Below, piece by piece: positions 45,901-54,639 of a stretch of DNA of 64,000 nucleotides. Below the pieces are notes generated by a model that was not told the DNA's origin, ran no database searches, and saw only the letters and a list, made by a program, of their open reading frames with translations. This DNA comes from Prosthecobacter vanneervenii. Its GTDB lineage: Bacteria; Verrucomicrobiota; Verrucomicrobiia; Verrucomicrobiales; Verrucomicrobiaceae. The position numbers and the translations under genes were made by a program. The stretch's first letter is position 1, and every line of letters begins with the position of its first letter. The stretch covers positions 372,001-436,000 of the forward strand of contig NZ_JACHIG010000004.1 of assembly GCF_014203095.1 (NCBI RefSeq), given 5' to 3'.

Positions 45901-48016
45901 CCAGTATTATGAAACCGCGTCGTACTTTGCCCAGATCGACCTCAAAGGCGACCCCGCCGCGAAGGGCCAGACTATCGGTGGCACTGCTGTGGAAGGCGCA
46001 AAGCCGCTCTATGAAATCGTGAGCGACAAGAAGGACGGCGAGGTGATGCACCTGCGCACCAACAAGCCCGTGGCTCCGCGCGTGCCGTATGAGAACGAAT
46101 TGGTGAGCAAGACCGCCAGCACCCGCCGCGAGCAGTTTGCCACCTGGATGACCAGCCCGCAGAACGACTACTTTGCCATGAGCTACGCCAACCGCATCTG
46201 GGGCTACCTCACCGGCACCGGCGTCATCGAGCCGCTGGACGACATCCGCGCCGGCAATCCGCCAAGCAATCCTGAGTTGCTGCAGTACCTGACTAACGAG
46301 TTCATCCAGAGCGGCTTCAACGTGCGCCACCTGATGAAGATCATCGCCAACAGCCGCACCTACAATCTGAGCCTGGCCACCAACAAATGGAACGAGGACG
46401 ACAAGACCAACTACAGCCACGCCAAGGCCCGCCGCCTGCCCGCCGAGGTGCTGTTTGATTCCGTCTTTGCCGTGACCGGCAGCATGCCCAACATCCCCGG
46501 CGTCCCCAAAGGCACCCGCGCCGCCGCGCTGGCAGACGGCCAGATCAAGCTGCAGGACGGCTTCCTGGCCAACTTTGGCAAACCAGCCCGCGAATCCGTG
46601 TGCGAGTGCGAACGCAGCAACGAGGTGAACCTCGGCCCCGTGATGGCGCTCATGAGCGGCCCGACGGTGGGAGACGCCATCAGCGATCCGAACAACGCCA
46701 TCGCCAAGCTGACGAATGAGATCAAGGACGACCGCCAGCTGGTGGACGCCATCTTCATGCGTGTGCTCAACAGCCACGCCAGCGACAAGGAGATCAACGC
46801 CGCCCTGGCCTCCATGCAGGAGATTGACCCAGAGAACAAGCAACTGGCCGCTGCTCTGCAGGCCAAGGAGGCCGAGCAGAAACCGATCATCGAGAAAGCC
46901 GAGCAGGAACGTCTGGCTGCCATTGATGCCGCCAAGAAGGAGCTGGAAGCCTACAAGGCCAAAATCGCGCCGGAAGTGGCCAAAAAAGAAGCCGCCCGGA
47001 AAGCCGCAATCACCGCTGCCGAAGCCAAGGTGAAAACCGCCAAGGACACGGCACCTGCCAACCAGCCCGCCTGGGAAAACTATCTGGACCTCACCACGGA
47101 GTGGCAGCCCTTTGACAGCATCAAAGTGCAGCGTGCCGGCGGTGTGGAGAAGCTGGAGGTGCAGCCCGATGGCAGCCTCTTCGCCACCGCCATGCCCGCA
47201 GGCCGTGAGAGCACCGGCAACTACCTGCTCATTGGCAAAACCACGCTCACCAACATCACTGCCATCAAGCTGGAAATGCTGCCCGATGACCGCCTGCCCA
47301 ACAACGGCCCCGGCCTCGCACCCGATGGCAACTTTGTCATTGGAGAGATCACTGTGCGCACCGATCCCATCGACGCCAAGCGCAGCAAGCGCGGCGGCGA
47401 AGAGCAGTTGCTGAAGAACCCGAAGGCCGACTTTGAGCAGACCAACTTTGTCGTCACAGAGGCGCTCAAGAAGGGCAATCGTGACCGCGGCTGGGCCGTG
47501 AGCCCGCAGGGAGGCTTCCGCCATGAGGCCACCTTTGAGTTTGCCAAGCCCGTGGCGCACGATGGTGGATCGCAGTTCAGCGTGCAGATCACCTCCAACT
47601 TCCAGAACGGGAAGTACAATCCCGGTCGCTTCCGTCTGTGGGTGACCACCAGCCCAATCGTTCGCTTCGGCGCGCCTGCCGCTGTCATCGCTGCGCTCAA
47701 GACTCCCGCCGCTGCACGCAAGCCTGAGCAGAAGGAGCTGCTCGCCCAGCACTTCCTCAACCAGTTCAAGGACTACCAGTCTCAGCAGAAGGTGCTGGCC
47801 AACGCCCGCAAGCCGCTGCCGGTGGACCCCCAGCTCGTGACGCTTGAAACCCTCTTTGCAGACAGCCAGAAGCCCATCATGCTGGATCCGAAGCTCGTGC
47901 AGCTCCGCCGCGATGCCGCCCTGAGCCAGACCCAGCTTGGCAACAAGCGGCTGACTGCGGCGCAGGACCTAGCCTGGGCGCTGATCAATTCACCGGCGTT
48001 TTTGTTTAATCATTGA
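42911..48016 (+). CDS. Giant secreted cytochrome c / WD40 / Big2 / DUF1549 / DUF1553 protein
   Basis: From the ATG at 42911 the protein has 1,701 residues. In order: signal peptide (1-18), a cytochrome c-like PSC domain with CNGCH at 47-51, a WD40-like propeller (about 145-510), a Big2-like domain (about 515-600), a Cys pair CNQGTCH near 633, a second Big2-like domain (about 725-810), DUF1549 (about 820-1040), DUF1553 (about 1075-1270) interrupted by a Lys/Ala/Glu coiled coil (about 1313-1380) and a beta-rich insert, and a final AWALINSPAFLFNH. Such proteins are expanded in Planctomycetota and Verrucomicrobiota; the role is unknown. No DUF1501 partner gene is adjacent. Confidence 0.92.
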   Translation: MKTRLLIPALFLSAAVHAAPPKKEEGIDPNKPVSFYKHIRPIFQAQCNGCHQPAKKKGDYIMTEFAALIKGGEEGHAVIPGKPAESNLLKLIKPDEKGKVEMPQKADPLHETQIALIERWIVEGAKDDTPASAKAEYDMAHPPVYVKAPAITSIEYSPDGSMIAVAGYHEVLVHKADGSGIVARLVGLAERIQKLAWSPDGKKIAVTGGSPARMGEIQIWDVAGKKLELSKSLTFDTLYGASWSPDGKYLAFGCGDNAVRAIEAATGKETLFMGGHSDWVLDTVWGVDGKHVASCGRDMSVKLTEVATQRFVDNITSITPGALKGGVQALARHPQRNEVLIGGTDGVPAIYRMERITKRVIGDNANLIRKFPAMQGRIFGVDFAPDGKRIAVGSSNEGVGAVNIYSSDYDSTMPEGVKKIVETVNGKGPELDEWIVKDVKQLSSTPVPCGIFSVTFSPDGKTVAVAGQDGQIRVIDAATGAIAKEFVSVPLVKEKVLAATDVIADDSVRAVLEKDTKVETLHTGPTVASIEVEPMTIKIGKPTEYAQLLVTARMSDGTRADVTRMAKITAENTDVVDVNTRGMVRPDKDGATNVKISFQGKTANIPVNVAGMNVALKPDYVRDVMPIMSKLGCNQGTCHGAKEGKAGFKLSLRGYDPVYDVLAFTDDISSRRANVASPEHSLMLLKASGAVPHEGGQLTVPGELYYESLKAWIGQGAKLDLKTPRVTSIELSPKNPVIERIGGRQQLRVIAHYADGYVKDVTAEAFLESGNGDVIEADKKGLMTSLRRGEAPILARFEGAYAATTITVMGDRTGFAWKEPEKWNKIDELVAQKWQRMKIEPSGLCSDEDFVRRIHLDLTGLPPKPEEVAAFLADKRDTRTKRSEVIDKLIGNPDFVEHWANKWADMLQVNSKFLGSEGAMGLRTWIKQQVADNTPYDRFAYRIITATGSNKDNPAAAYFKTVRTAEEISENTTHLFLATRFNCNKCHDHPFERWTMDQYYETASYFAQIDLKGDPAAKGQTIGGTAVEGAKPLYEIVSDKKDGEVMHLRTNKPVAPRVPYENELVSKTASTRREQFATWMTSPQNDYFAMSYANRIWGYLTGTGVIEPLDDIRAGNPPSNPELLQYLTNEFIQSGFNVRHLMKIIANSRTYNLSLATNKWNEDDKTNYSHAKARRLPAEVLFDSVFAVTGSMPNIPGVPKGTRAAALADGQIKLQDGFLANFGKPARESVCECERSNEVNLGPVMALMSGPTVGDAISDPNNAIAKLTNEIKDDRQLVDAIFMRVLNSHASDKEINAALASMQEIDPENKQLAAALQAKEAEQKPIIEKAEQERLAAIDAAKKELEAYKAKIAPEVAKKEAARKAAITAAEAKVKTAKDTAPANQPAWENYLDLTTEWQPFDSIKVQRAGGVEKLEVQPDGSLFATAMPAGRESTGNYLLIGKTTLTNITAIKLEMLPDDRLPNNGPGLAPDGNFVIGEITVRTDPIDAKRSKRGGEEQLLKNPKADFEQTNFVVTEALKKGNRDRGWAVSPQGGFRHEATFEFAKPVAHDGGSQFSVQITSNFQNGKYNPGRFRLWVTTSPIVRFGAPAAVIAALKTPAAARKPEQKELLAQHFLNQFKDYQSQQKVLANARKPLPVDPQLVTLETLFADSQKPIMLDPKLVQLRRDAALSQTQLGNKRLTAAQDLAWALINSPAFLFNH

Positions 48017-48558
48017 GCCATCATCGATTAACATTGGAAATCGCAGGAGAGATCATCGGTGGCATTCTGTCACCGATGCTTGTGGCCCTGTTGGTCAGAG
48101 GTGTTCGCAGGAATGCGCAGCAAACAAACTTGCTGCGCAAAAAGGTGGAATGCTCTTTCAGGCTGAAAAGCTTTGCCCTGCTCGCGGCCCTATTTCTCGC
48201 AGCCATAGCCGTGTTGTCATGCTTTGCAGAAAAGACAGAAGATCAATGGTCCGGACTCCTTGCAGGCGGCTTTGCAGCACTTGGGGGCGCTGCATTCTGT
48301 GTAGATTGTTTCTGCAGGCGTCTGGTGTACGACGAGCATCAGATCCTCTGCTTCAGCGCATGGGGTTCTGATCAGCATGCGCTCTGGGAGGAAGTCAGGG
48401 AGGTTTCTTATTCACCTCTTTGCCAGTGGTTCGTCATACATGCTGGGAAGAGAAAAATTCGAATCTATGAGTTCATGGATGGTGCGAGAGAGTTTGTGGA
48501 ACGGGTTGAATCACAAGGCATTAATATTCCTGTGATCGTCTCGACGAAGATTCGATGA
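48013..48558 (+). CDS. Small membrane protein, unrecognised
   Basis: A frame of up to 181 residues with three hydrophobic segments: GEIIGGILSPMLVALLVRG, FALLAALFLAAIAVLSCFA and GLLAGGFAALGGAAFCVDCF. The C-terminal 80 residues are beta-rich and soluble and resemble a bacterial PH-like domain (ILCFSAWGSDQHALWEEV). Start: a TTG at 48013 overlaps the upstream TGA by three bases; TTG at 48034 and ATG at 48076 are alternatives. It has lower GC than the upstream gene. Confidence 0.6.
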   Translation: MSHHRLTLEIAGEIIGGILSPMLVALLVRGVRRNAQQTNLLRKKVECSFRLKSFALLAALFLAAIAVLSCFAEKTEDQWSGLLAGGFAALGGAAFCVDCFCRRLVYDEHQILCFSAWGSDQHALWEEVREVSYSPLCQWFVIHAGKRKIRIYEFMDGAREFVERVESQGINIPVIVSTKIR

Positions 48559-48687
48559 GGATCTTTGTTCACCTTCAGAGTCCTGCCTCAAAGGTGACGC
48601 AAGTGACGAGGCTTGGTCTCGGAAAAGTGTGAACTTACTGGGTTGACCGCAGTTAGGGGGAGGAATAACAGATTTCTCTTGCCGAGC

Positions 48688-49356
48688 ATGTCCGAATTTA
48701 CTTGCCCTACCTCCACCGTCGTTCTTATCCACGGCCTTGGGCGTTCCCCTCGCAGCATGTGGCTGGTGGGGCTGTGGTTGAAGTTTTGCGGGTATCGGGT
48801 GAAAAGCATTGGTTATCCATCACACCGCAGTTCGATTGCGGATGCGGTGCAGAATCACATCAATCCGGCACTGGCGCGGCTTGAGATTGAGGAGGGTGCG
48901 AAAGTGCATTTCGTCACGCACTCGTTGGGCGGGATTGTTTTCCGTGCGTGGGCGGCGCAGCGTGATTCGTCTTTTCCGCTGGGGCGTGCGGTGCTGCTGG
49001 CACCGCCGAATCAGGGCAGCCAGATCATTGATGAGCTGCGCCAGTGGGGCTGGGTGCGCTGGCTGCTGGGCCCGGTGTCTGCAGAGCTGGGGACGGATGC
49101 GAACAGCACGCCGAACATGCTGGGGCCGCTGCCGCCGGAGACGGGCGTCATCATGGGCAACAAGGATACGCTGCCGATCTTCCGCCGGTTCCTCGGTGAT
49201 GAGTCGGATGGTGTGGTGACGATCGCCAGCTCGCATGGAGAAGGCGAGGCAGAGCATGTGCTGCTGCCGACGAATCATGCCACTATCATCCTGCAGCCGG
49301 CGGTTTTCCGGGCGGTGCACCGGTTTTTGAAGACGGGGAGTTTTGCGGAAGCCTAG
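48688..49356 (+). CDS. Lipase-like alpha/beta hydrolase
   Basis: From the ATG at 48688 the protein has 222 residues. The oxyanion region is VVLIHGLGRSPRSM, the nucleophile elbow is VTHSLGGIVFRAW (Ser near residue 82), Asp is in GDESDGVV, and His is in LPTNHATIIL. This is the triad order of triacylglycerol-lipase/acyltransferase-type hydrolases. There is no signal peptide, so it is probably cytoplasmic. A hairpin follows. Confidence 0.87.
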   Translation: MSEFTCPTSTVVLIHGLGRSPRSMWLVGLWLKFCGYRVKSIGYPSHRSSIADAVQNHINPALARLEIEEGAKVHFVTHSLGGIVFRAWAAQRDSSFPLGRAVLLAPPNQGSQIIDELRQWGWVRWLLGPVSAELGTDANSTPNMLGPLPPETGVIMGNKDTLPIFRRFLGDESDGVVTIASSHGEGEAEHVLLPTNHATIILQPAVFRAVHRFLKTGSFAEA

Positions 49357-49372
49357 CTCGATCAGCGCGATT

Positions 49373-49393
49373 GCTTGTTGCGCTGCAACAAGC
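49373..49393. terminator. Hairpin between lipase-like gene and ppaC
   Basis: Nine-pair stem GCTTGTTGC (49373-49381) with GCAACAAGC (49385-49393) and a three-base loop lies between two convergent stops (49356 and 49402). No clear T-run on either side; probable bidirectional terminator. Confidence 0.6.
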
Positions 49394-49401
49394 TGCTTTG
49401 A

Positions 49402-51156
49402 TCACGGCGCGGCCAGCTTGGTCACCACGTGGCTCATGTACGGGAAGAGCTGCTTTTTACGGCTCACCACGCCTGCCATGTCATAGACGTGCTCCTTGGC
49501 CTGCGGGTAGTCGATGGCGTCGATGACGCGCTGGTCTCCGGCCACGAGCAGGACGCTGTGGTGGCGGGTGATGTCGGTGACCATGAGGCAGGCGAAGTGG
49601 AGATTGTGCTTGGATAGCAGGGCCTGCAGCGCGCCCTGCAGGTCGGCTTCACGCTTCCAGAATTCGTCGAGACCAAGCTCCTCAATCTGGGAGATGCTGA
49701 TGTGCCAGCCGTTTTCCTCGAAGACCTTGCGGTCGCTTTCCAGCGCGCGATCAGGGGTGTTTTCCCGCAGCATGGAGCCTGCGGCGAAGAAGTCTTTGAC
49801 GAACTGGGCGCTGTCGATGCCAGCGATGGCGCTGAGCCATTCGAGGATCTCCTTGTCCGTGTTGGTCGTCGTCGGGCTGGTGAGGTGGAGTGTGTCGGAA
49901 ATGATGCCAGCGCAGAGGCAGATGGCGGTGGACTTGTCCGGTGCGGCATGACGCATGCGATACATGATGCCCACGATGGTGCAGCTGCTGCCCACAGGCT
50001 CATTGATGAAGCGAATGGGCTCCTTGGTACGCAGGTTTCCGCTGAGGCGGTGGTGGTCGATGACCTCGATGATCTCCGCCTCGTCGGCACCTGCCACGGC
50101 CTGGGCGAATTCATTGTGGTCCACCAGCACGAGCTTCATGCGAGGGAGGTCGATGAGGTCGGACTTGGAGAAGACGCCGAGGAGGCGCTGGGTTTCCTCG
50201 TCCACCACTGGGAAGAGCGGCTGGCTGGAATGCTGTGCCGCAGGCACGATCTCGCGCAGCGGGGTGCGGGAGCCGAAGGAGAGGAACTCATGTGTCAGCG
50301 CCTCGCCGATGGGGCGGGAGAAGCGCAGCAGCTGGGAGGTGCTGGCGGTGTCGTAAGGCGAGTAGATGACGGCCACGCCTTTTTCGGCCGCCCGCTTGAG
50401 GATGCTGGCCTCGGCCTTGAACTTGCCAGTGATGATGAGGCAGCGCGCGTTCATCTCGATGGCCAGCTCGTGGATCTCAGGGCGGTCGCCTGTGACCATG
50501 ACGAGAAGGTTGGAGGGGAACTGCTGGGCGCGCTTGCGGGTGGTCTCCAGACTGGAGGCGGCCACCACGAGGACGAAGTCCTGAATTTTTTCCAGCTCGT
50601 GCGCGGCGGCACCGAGGATGCCGTCCAGAGCGTTCACGATGTTGAGCAGGCTGCTGCGCACTTCGCGGTTGGCAGCATCCGTCTTGTCATTGGTCTGTGC
50701 CGGGAGAAAGAGCTGACCCAGCTCCTGTATGGCGGGCATGCCCAGCAGTCTTCCTTCTTCATCCACGATGGGAATGCTGCGGAAGTTGTGGATCATCATC
50801 ATCCGGTACACCGAGAGGAAGGTCTGGTGCGGGCTGGCGGTGAAGACATCGCGCCGGCAGATGCTGGCGGCGGTGGGCCGCACATCCAGCAGCAGGGTGG
50901 GTCCGGGCACGCCAGCGGTCTGCAGCACCCAGTTGGTGCGCACGCTCAGCTCTCCGCAGCAGGCCGCCTCGGCCTTCATGCCGCGTACATCGCGCAAAAA
51001 CGCGGCGTAGCCGATGGCTGAACAGATCGCATCCGTGTCCGGGTTGCGGTGCCCGATCACATGGATCGTGTCCGGTGAGGCGGACTGGCGCAACGAGGAG
51101 GGGATGCGGATCATCGGCGTCGAGTGGCTCGACGCGGCGGGTTCAGTGACGGCCAT
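49402..51156 (-). CDS. ppaC: CBS/DRTGG-containing manganese-dependent inorganic pyrophosphatase
   Basis: A family II pyrophosphatase, DHH superfamily, that hydrolyses pyrophosphate to phosphate. The DHH part has IGHRNPDTDAICSAIGYA at the start, VLVDHNEFAQAV and VIDHHRLSGN in the middle, and the SDTLHLTSPTTTNTD motif. Between these halves sit CBS-type repeats (FRSIPIVDEEGRLLG and PLFPVVDEETQRLLG) and a DRTGG-type domain, the regulatory insert that binds adenine nucleotides in this subfamily. ATG at 51156 gives 584 residues; a GTG at 51186 abuts the leuD stop. Confidence 0.93.
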   Translation of the reverse strand: MAVTEPAASSHSTPMIRIPSSLRQSASPDTIHVIGHRNPDTDAICSAIGYAAFLRDVRGMKAEAACCGELSVRTNWVLQTAGVPGPTLLLDVRPTAASICRRDVFTASPHQTFLSVYRMMMIHNFRSIPIVDEEGRLLGMPAIQELGQLFLPAQTNDKTDAANREVRSSLLNIVNALDGILGAAAHELEKIQDFVLVVAASSLETTRKRAQQFPSNLLVMVTGDRPEIHELAIEMNARCLIITGKFKAEASILKRAAEKGVAVIYSPYDTASTSQLLRFSRPIGEALTHEFLSFGSRTPLREIVPAAQHSSQPLFPVVDEETQRLLGVFSKSDLIDLPRMKLVLVDHNEFAQAVAGADEAEIIEVIDHHRLSGNLRTKEPIRFINEPVGSSCTIVGIMYRMRHAAPDKSTAICLCAGIISDTLHLTSPTTTNTDKEILEWLSAIAGIDSAQFVKDFFAAGSMLRENTPDRALESDRKVFEENGWHISISQIEELGLDEFWKREADLQGALQALLSKHNLHFACLMVTDITRHHSVLLVAGDQRVIDAIDYPQAKEHVYDMAGVVSRKKQLFPYMSHVVTKLAAP

Positions 51157-51186
51157 GCGGGTAGGGGGAGGGGAAGCCGGAATCAC

Positions 51187-51783
51187 TCACGCAAAACCCA
51201 GCGCGGTGAGGCGGGCATGCACGGCGTCCTTGTTTTCCAGAAGCTCGGCGATGGGGTCCCACTTGCCAGTGGTCAGCGCCTCGTGGGCGGTGGCTGGCAG
51301 GGTGATGGAAAACTCCTGATCTTCAAAGAAGACCTTGCCGGCGGCGACGTCGATGGTGACTTCGAGCTGCGGATTGCGCTCGATCTCATTGGCCAGGACC
51401 TTGATGTCCGCAGCGCTGGCGCACACGCAGGGGATGCCCAGGGTGGTGCAATTGCCAAAGAAGATTTCAGCGAAGCTTTCGGCGATGACGGCGCGGATGC
51501 CGAAGCGGTAGAGAGCCTGGGGGGCGTGCTCGCGGGAGCTGCCGCAGCCGAAGTTGGTGCCGGAGAGGAGGATGTTGGCGCCTTTGAAGCGGGGATCGTC
51601 GAGCGGGTGGCCGGTGGGCTTGCCGTCCTTGTCGAAACGCACGTCGTAGAAGGCGAATTCGCCGAGGCCGTCAAACGTCACGCATTTCATGAAGCGTGCC
51701 GGGATGATGCGGTCGGTGTCGATGTCAGAACCGGGGACGTAAACGCCACGACCGGCGACTTGGGTGATTTTTGCGAGTGCCAT
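51187..51783 (-). CDS. leuD: 3-isopropylmalate dehydratase small subunit
   Basis: LeuD, with LeuC, isomerises 2-isopropylmalate to 3-isopropylmalate in leucine synthesis. The 198-residue protein has SDIDTDRIIPARFMK at the start and the loop GTNFGCGSSREHAPQAL near residue 75, both diagnostic. The gene is directly followed by the pyrophosphatase gene. leuC is not in this window. Confidence 0.95.
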   Translation of the reverse strand: MALAKITQVAGRGVYVPGSDIDTDRIIPARFMKCVTFDGLGEFAFYDVRFDKDGKPTGHPLDDPRFKGANILLSGTNFGCGSSREHAPQALYRFGIRAVIAESFAEIFFGNCTTLGIPCVCASAADIKVLANEIERNPQLEVTIDVAAGKVFFEDQEFSITLPATAHEALTTGKWDPIAELLENKDAVHARLTALGFA

Positions 51784-51830
51784 GAGGGGCGCGACAGTAG
51801 CGGAATTCGGCGCGAGGGCAAATGCACTTC

Positions 51831-53750
51831 TTAACGTCCTTGCTGCTGCAGACGGCGGGCGGCGCGCTCTTTCTCGGCCTCCAGGGCGGTCTGGCGCAGG
51901 AGTTCGCGGTAGTTGTCCCGCCAGTTGATGGTGCCTTCAGGGTTCAGCACCCGGGCCTGTCCGGCCCAGAGGTAGGCGGATTCAGCCTGGCCGAACTGCC
52001 TGAGGCGGTGGTAGTGCATGCCCAGGGCCAGACGGGGCTCCTCGTAGAGCGGGGCGAGGGCCAGAGCCCGCTGGACGGACTGGAGCGCGGCATCGTGCTT
52101 GCCAGCAGCATCCTGGGCATCTGCCAGCGCCAGGTGATAGAGGTAGTTGTAGGGGTTCAGAGCCGTGGCCCGGGTCAGCTCCTTGAGGGAGGCGTCTACA
52201 GTGCGCAGGTAGGTGTCTTTCATCATGTCCTGCCGGATGGAGTCCATGAGGGCGATGCCATGCTGGTAGGCCAGCACGGCATTGCGGGGGTCCATGGTGG
52301 TGGCATGCTCAAAGTTCCGCAGGGCTTTGGTGGTTTCTCCCCGGCTGTTCTGGAGGCGGGCGCAGGCTGCGTAGGCGTCCGCTGTACCAAAGGCCACTGC
52401 GCCTCCCACCAGGGCTGCGGCGGCCACCAGCAGGGCCACTTTCATGAGAACCCGCAGGCCCCAGATGCGGCGGGGGCGGAAGGTCTCGCTCTCGATGCCC
52501 GGATTGGCCAGCAGACCGAGAAGGATGGCTCCGATCACCGCCGTGATGGGGATATGGGCGTGGAATTCAAAGGCTGCATGCACCAAGGTGGCTACCAGCG
52601 CTGAGATGCCACCGATGGCGAGCGCCAGCGCATTGCTGCCGAGCATGCCGGTGGTGGGAAACCTCTCCGCGGCAAACCAGCGCAGGAAGCGCAGGCCATT
52701 GAGCAGGTGCACCAGCACCGCCAGCACCACGAGGGCGAGCCCGATCCAGCCGTAGTCCGCCATCATCTGCAGGTATTCACTGTGGGCGAAGAGAGAGTCG
52801 CCGGTAAGCGCGGAGGACTCCGGGTCGCGGTGGGTGATGCCGCCTTCGTAAAACATGCGCGCGCCCACGCCCGTCCAGGGGGCGTCGGCATGCTGTGCCA
52901 GCGCCGCACGCCAGATGTGCGTACGTACGTCCGTACCCACCGGAGTGATCATCTGACGCATGAAGATCGAGTCCTCGTTCGCCTTGTAGAGAGCACTTCC
53001 TGCACCGCCGCCCACCAGCAGGAGTGCCAGCACCAGCCATTTGAAAAGCGGACGCCGGGTGCGCCAGACGATCCACAGGCTGAGCACCACAAACACCACT
53101 CCTCCTGCGGCCAGTCCCAGCAGGACCGCCCGGCTGACCGTGAGCATGACGCCCGCCAGCATGGCTAGAATGCCAAACCCCAGCAGCAGACGTGAAGCGA
53201 TGTGGATGCGCGCAAAGAGCATGACCCCGGCGGAGAGGAAGGCTGCAAACGAAAGGAAGGCTGCGAGGTGGTTGGGATTGTTGAAAAAGCCGCCGATGCG
53301 CCCGGGCTGGAAGGAGCGCGAGAAGCCAGGCACCAGATGAAAGTCCCAGCGACCTCTGAAGTTCAGCCATCCTGCGGCGAGATTTCCGGCCACCAGCACC
53401 AGCAGCACACAGACGATGCCCAGGCGCCATTTGGACTGGCTCACGGCGGTGACGGTCAGCATGTAGGCGACAAAGCAGGCCAGCAGCACCGCCCCGTCTT
53501 CGCGCGCATAGATCTCCACCGGAGAAGTCCAGGCCCGCCAGCCCACGTAACCCGCCAGCGCCAGCATCGTGAGCAGGCACCAGTCACTGGGCTGAAAGCG
53601 CACCCGCAGCCTCCACTGCAGCACGGCCACGACGCCCGCCATCCCAAGCAGCAGACAGCCCGGCCAGAAGAAGAGCAGCCGTGTCTCCGTGCCGAGCAGT
53701 CCGGTCACGAAAAGACCAAGGAGGAAGAAAATGAGAGCGAGTTTCTGCAT
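51831..53750 (-). CDS. O-antigen ligase/polymerase-like membrane protein with TPR tail
   Basis: The 639-residue protein has about 11-12 membrane helices in the first 430 residues. The loop region contains FFNNPNHLAAFLSFAAFLSA and MLTVSRAVLLGLAAG, patterns of the Wzy/WaaL ligase family. The C-terminal 180 residues form TPR-like repeats (KALRNFEHATTMDPRNAVLA, AALQSVQRALALAPLYEEPR). Such proteins attach or polymerise surface polysaccharide or glycans. The role here is by family only. A divergent gene starts about 140-180 bases away. Confidence 0.85.
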   Translation of the reverse strand: MQKLALIFFLLGLFVTGLLGTETRLLFFWPGCLLLGMAGVVAVLQWRLRVRFQPSDWCLLTMLALAGYVGWRAWTSPVEIYAREDGAVLLACFVAYMLTVTAVSQSKWRLGIVCVLLVLVAGNLAAGWLNFRGRWDFHLVPGFSRSFQPGRIGGFFNNPNHLAAFLSFAAFLSAGVMLFARIHIASRLLLGFGILAMLAGVMLTVSRAVLLGLAAGGVVFVVLSLWIVWRTRRPLFKWLVLALLLVGGGAGSALYKANEDSIFMRQMITPVGTDVRTHIWRAALAQHADAPWTGVGARMFYEGGITHRDPESSALTGDSLFAHSEYLQMMADYGWIGLALVVLAVLVHLLNGLRFLRWFAAERFPTTGMLGSNALALAIGGISALVATLVHAAFEFHAHIPITAVIGAILLGLLANPGIESETFRPRRIWGLRVLMKVALLVAAAALVGGAVAFGTADAYAACARLQNSRGETTKALRNFEHATTMDPRNAVLAYQHGIALMDSIRQDMMKDTYLRTVDASLKELTRATALNPYNYLYHLALADAQDAAGKHDAALQSVQRALALAPLYEEPRLALGMHYHRLRQFGQAESAYLWAGQARVLNPEGTINWRDNYRELLRQTALEAEKERAARRLQQQGR

Positions 53751-53931
53751 GCCAAAAGACCGCTCAAAGGCGGAAAACGCTGAAACTGAACACCGATTCT
53801 GCGGTCTTGGACACTGAAAAAAGTGTCTGAGTTGTCAGGGGCTTGTCACAGGGGCAGTAGAGCACGAATGAAAGGCGCGCAAAAATCCATCCGTGGCTTG
53901 CGCAATACCGGTTCACGCCTCTCGTCCCTGC

Positions 53932-54633
53932 ATGCCTCCAACCGCCAGCCTGTTGATGGAAACAAAAGACGTCACTCTGGACGCCGAAGCGGTCTTTACG
54001 CGCGTGTTTCGCATGGATTTTACTCAGCCAGGTTTTGCTGTGATGGTGCTGCCAGCCGAGACGAGTTCGCATGAATTGAGGCAGCACATGGCCATCCTCA
54101 AAGCGCGTCTTTCCAAACTGCACGCCGCTCGATGGGGTGAGGGGCTCGAGTATCTATCGTTGGGACGGTTTGATCAGCAAAACACCACGCGTCTCCATCT
54201 GGATGGCGCGCCTGAGAGATCGTTTTTGATGCTTGGCTACGAGCCCACGCAAGTGCGCAGCGAGTTTCACATCGCGGATTTCACCCGCTGTGCCCATGAT
54301 CTCGGGATCAGCCCCTCTGAGTTTTTGCGACTGCACAACCCGATGTTCAGCTCTGGTGCGGAACTGCTACGTCAGTATCTCGTCTCCCTATCAGACTGGC
54401 GGGAGGACAGGCCCCGAATTGTTGTCATCAACAACAGCATGGCAGCACAAGGCACGTTCGGGGCTACTCATGGCGTGCTGCATGGGGCAACAATTCTGTC
54501 TCCTGACTCTCAGGCATCCAGAGTCATCAATTCGACCATGATGGCACCTGCACGCTTTGCCACCTGCGATCCGGCGATGCACGTGCAGCAGTTTCTCGCC
54601 ACGGATGAGATTTCCGGGCAGATACTCAGCTAG
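53932..54633 (+). CDS. Protein of unknown function
   Basis: From the ATG at 53932 the protein has 233 residues; a GTG at 53893 and an ATG at 53956 are alternatives. It is soluble. A pattern TTRLHLDGAPERSFLMLGY near residue 70 and IVVINNSMAAQGTFGATHGV near the end have scattered His and Asp residues that could serve a double-stranded beta-helix fold, but no family is recognised. It lies between two minus-strand genes and has a lower GC content than they do. Confidence 0.6.
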   Translation: MPPTASLLMETKDVTLDAEAVFTRVFRMDFTQPGFAVMVLPAETSSHELRQHMAILKARLSKLHAARWGEGLEYLSLGRFDQQNTTRLHLDGAPERSFLMLGYEPTQVRSEFHIADFTRCAHDLGISPSEFLRLHNPMFSSGAELLRQYLVSLSDWREDRPRIVVINNSMAAQGTFGATHGVLHGATILSPDSQASRVINSTMMAPARFATCDPAMHVQQFLATDEISGQILS

Positions 54634-54639
54634 GGAGGA

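Noticed and set aside
44795..47752. A minus-strand frame of 985 residues inside the giant cytochrome gene
   Set aside because: It is an antisense shadow of the strongly coding plus strand, caused by high GC and codon bias; no domain is recognisable.
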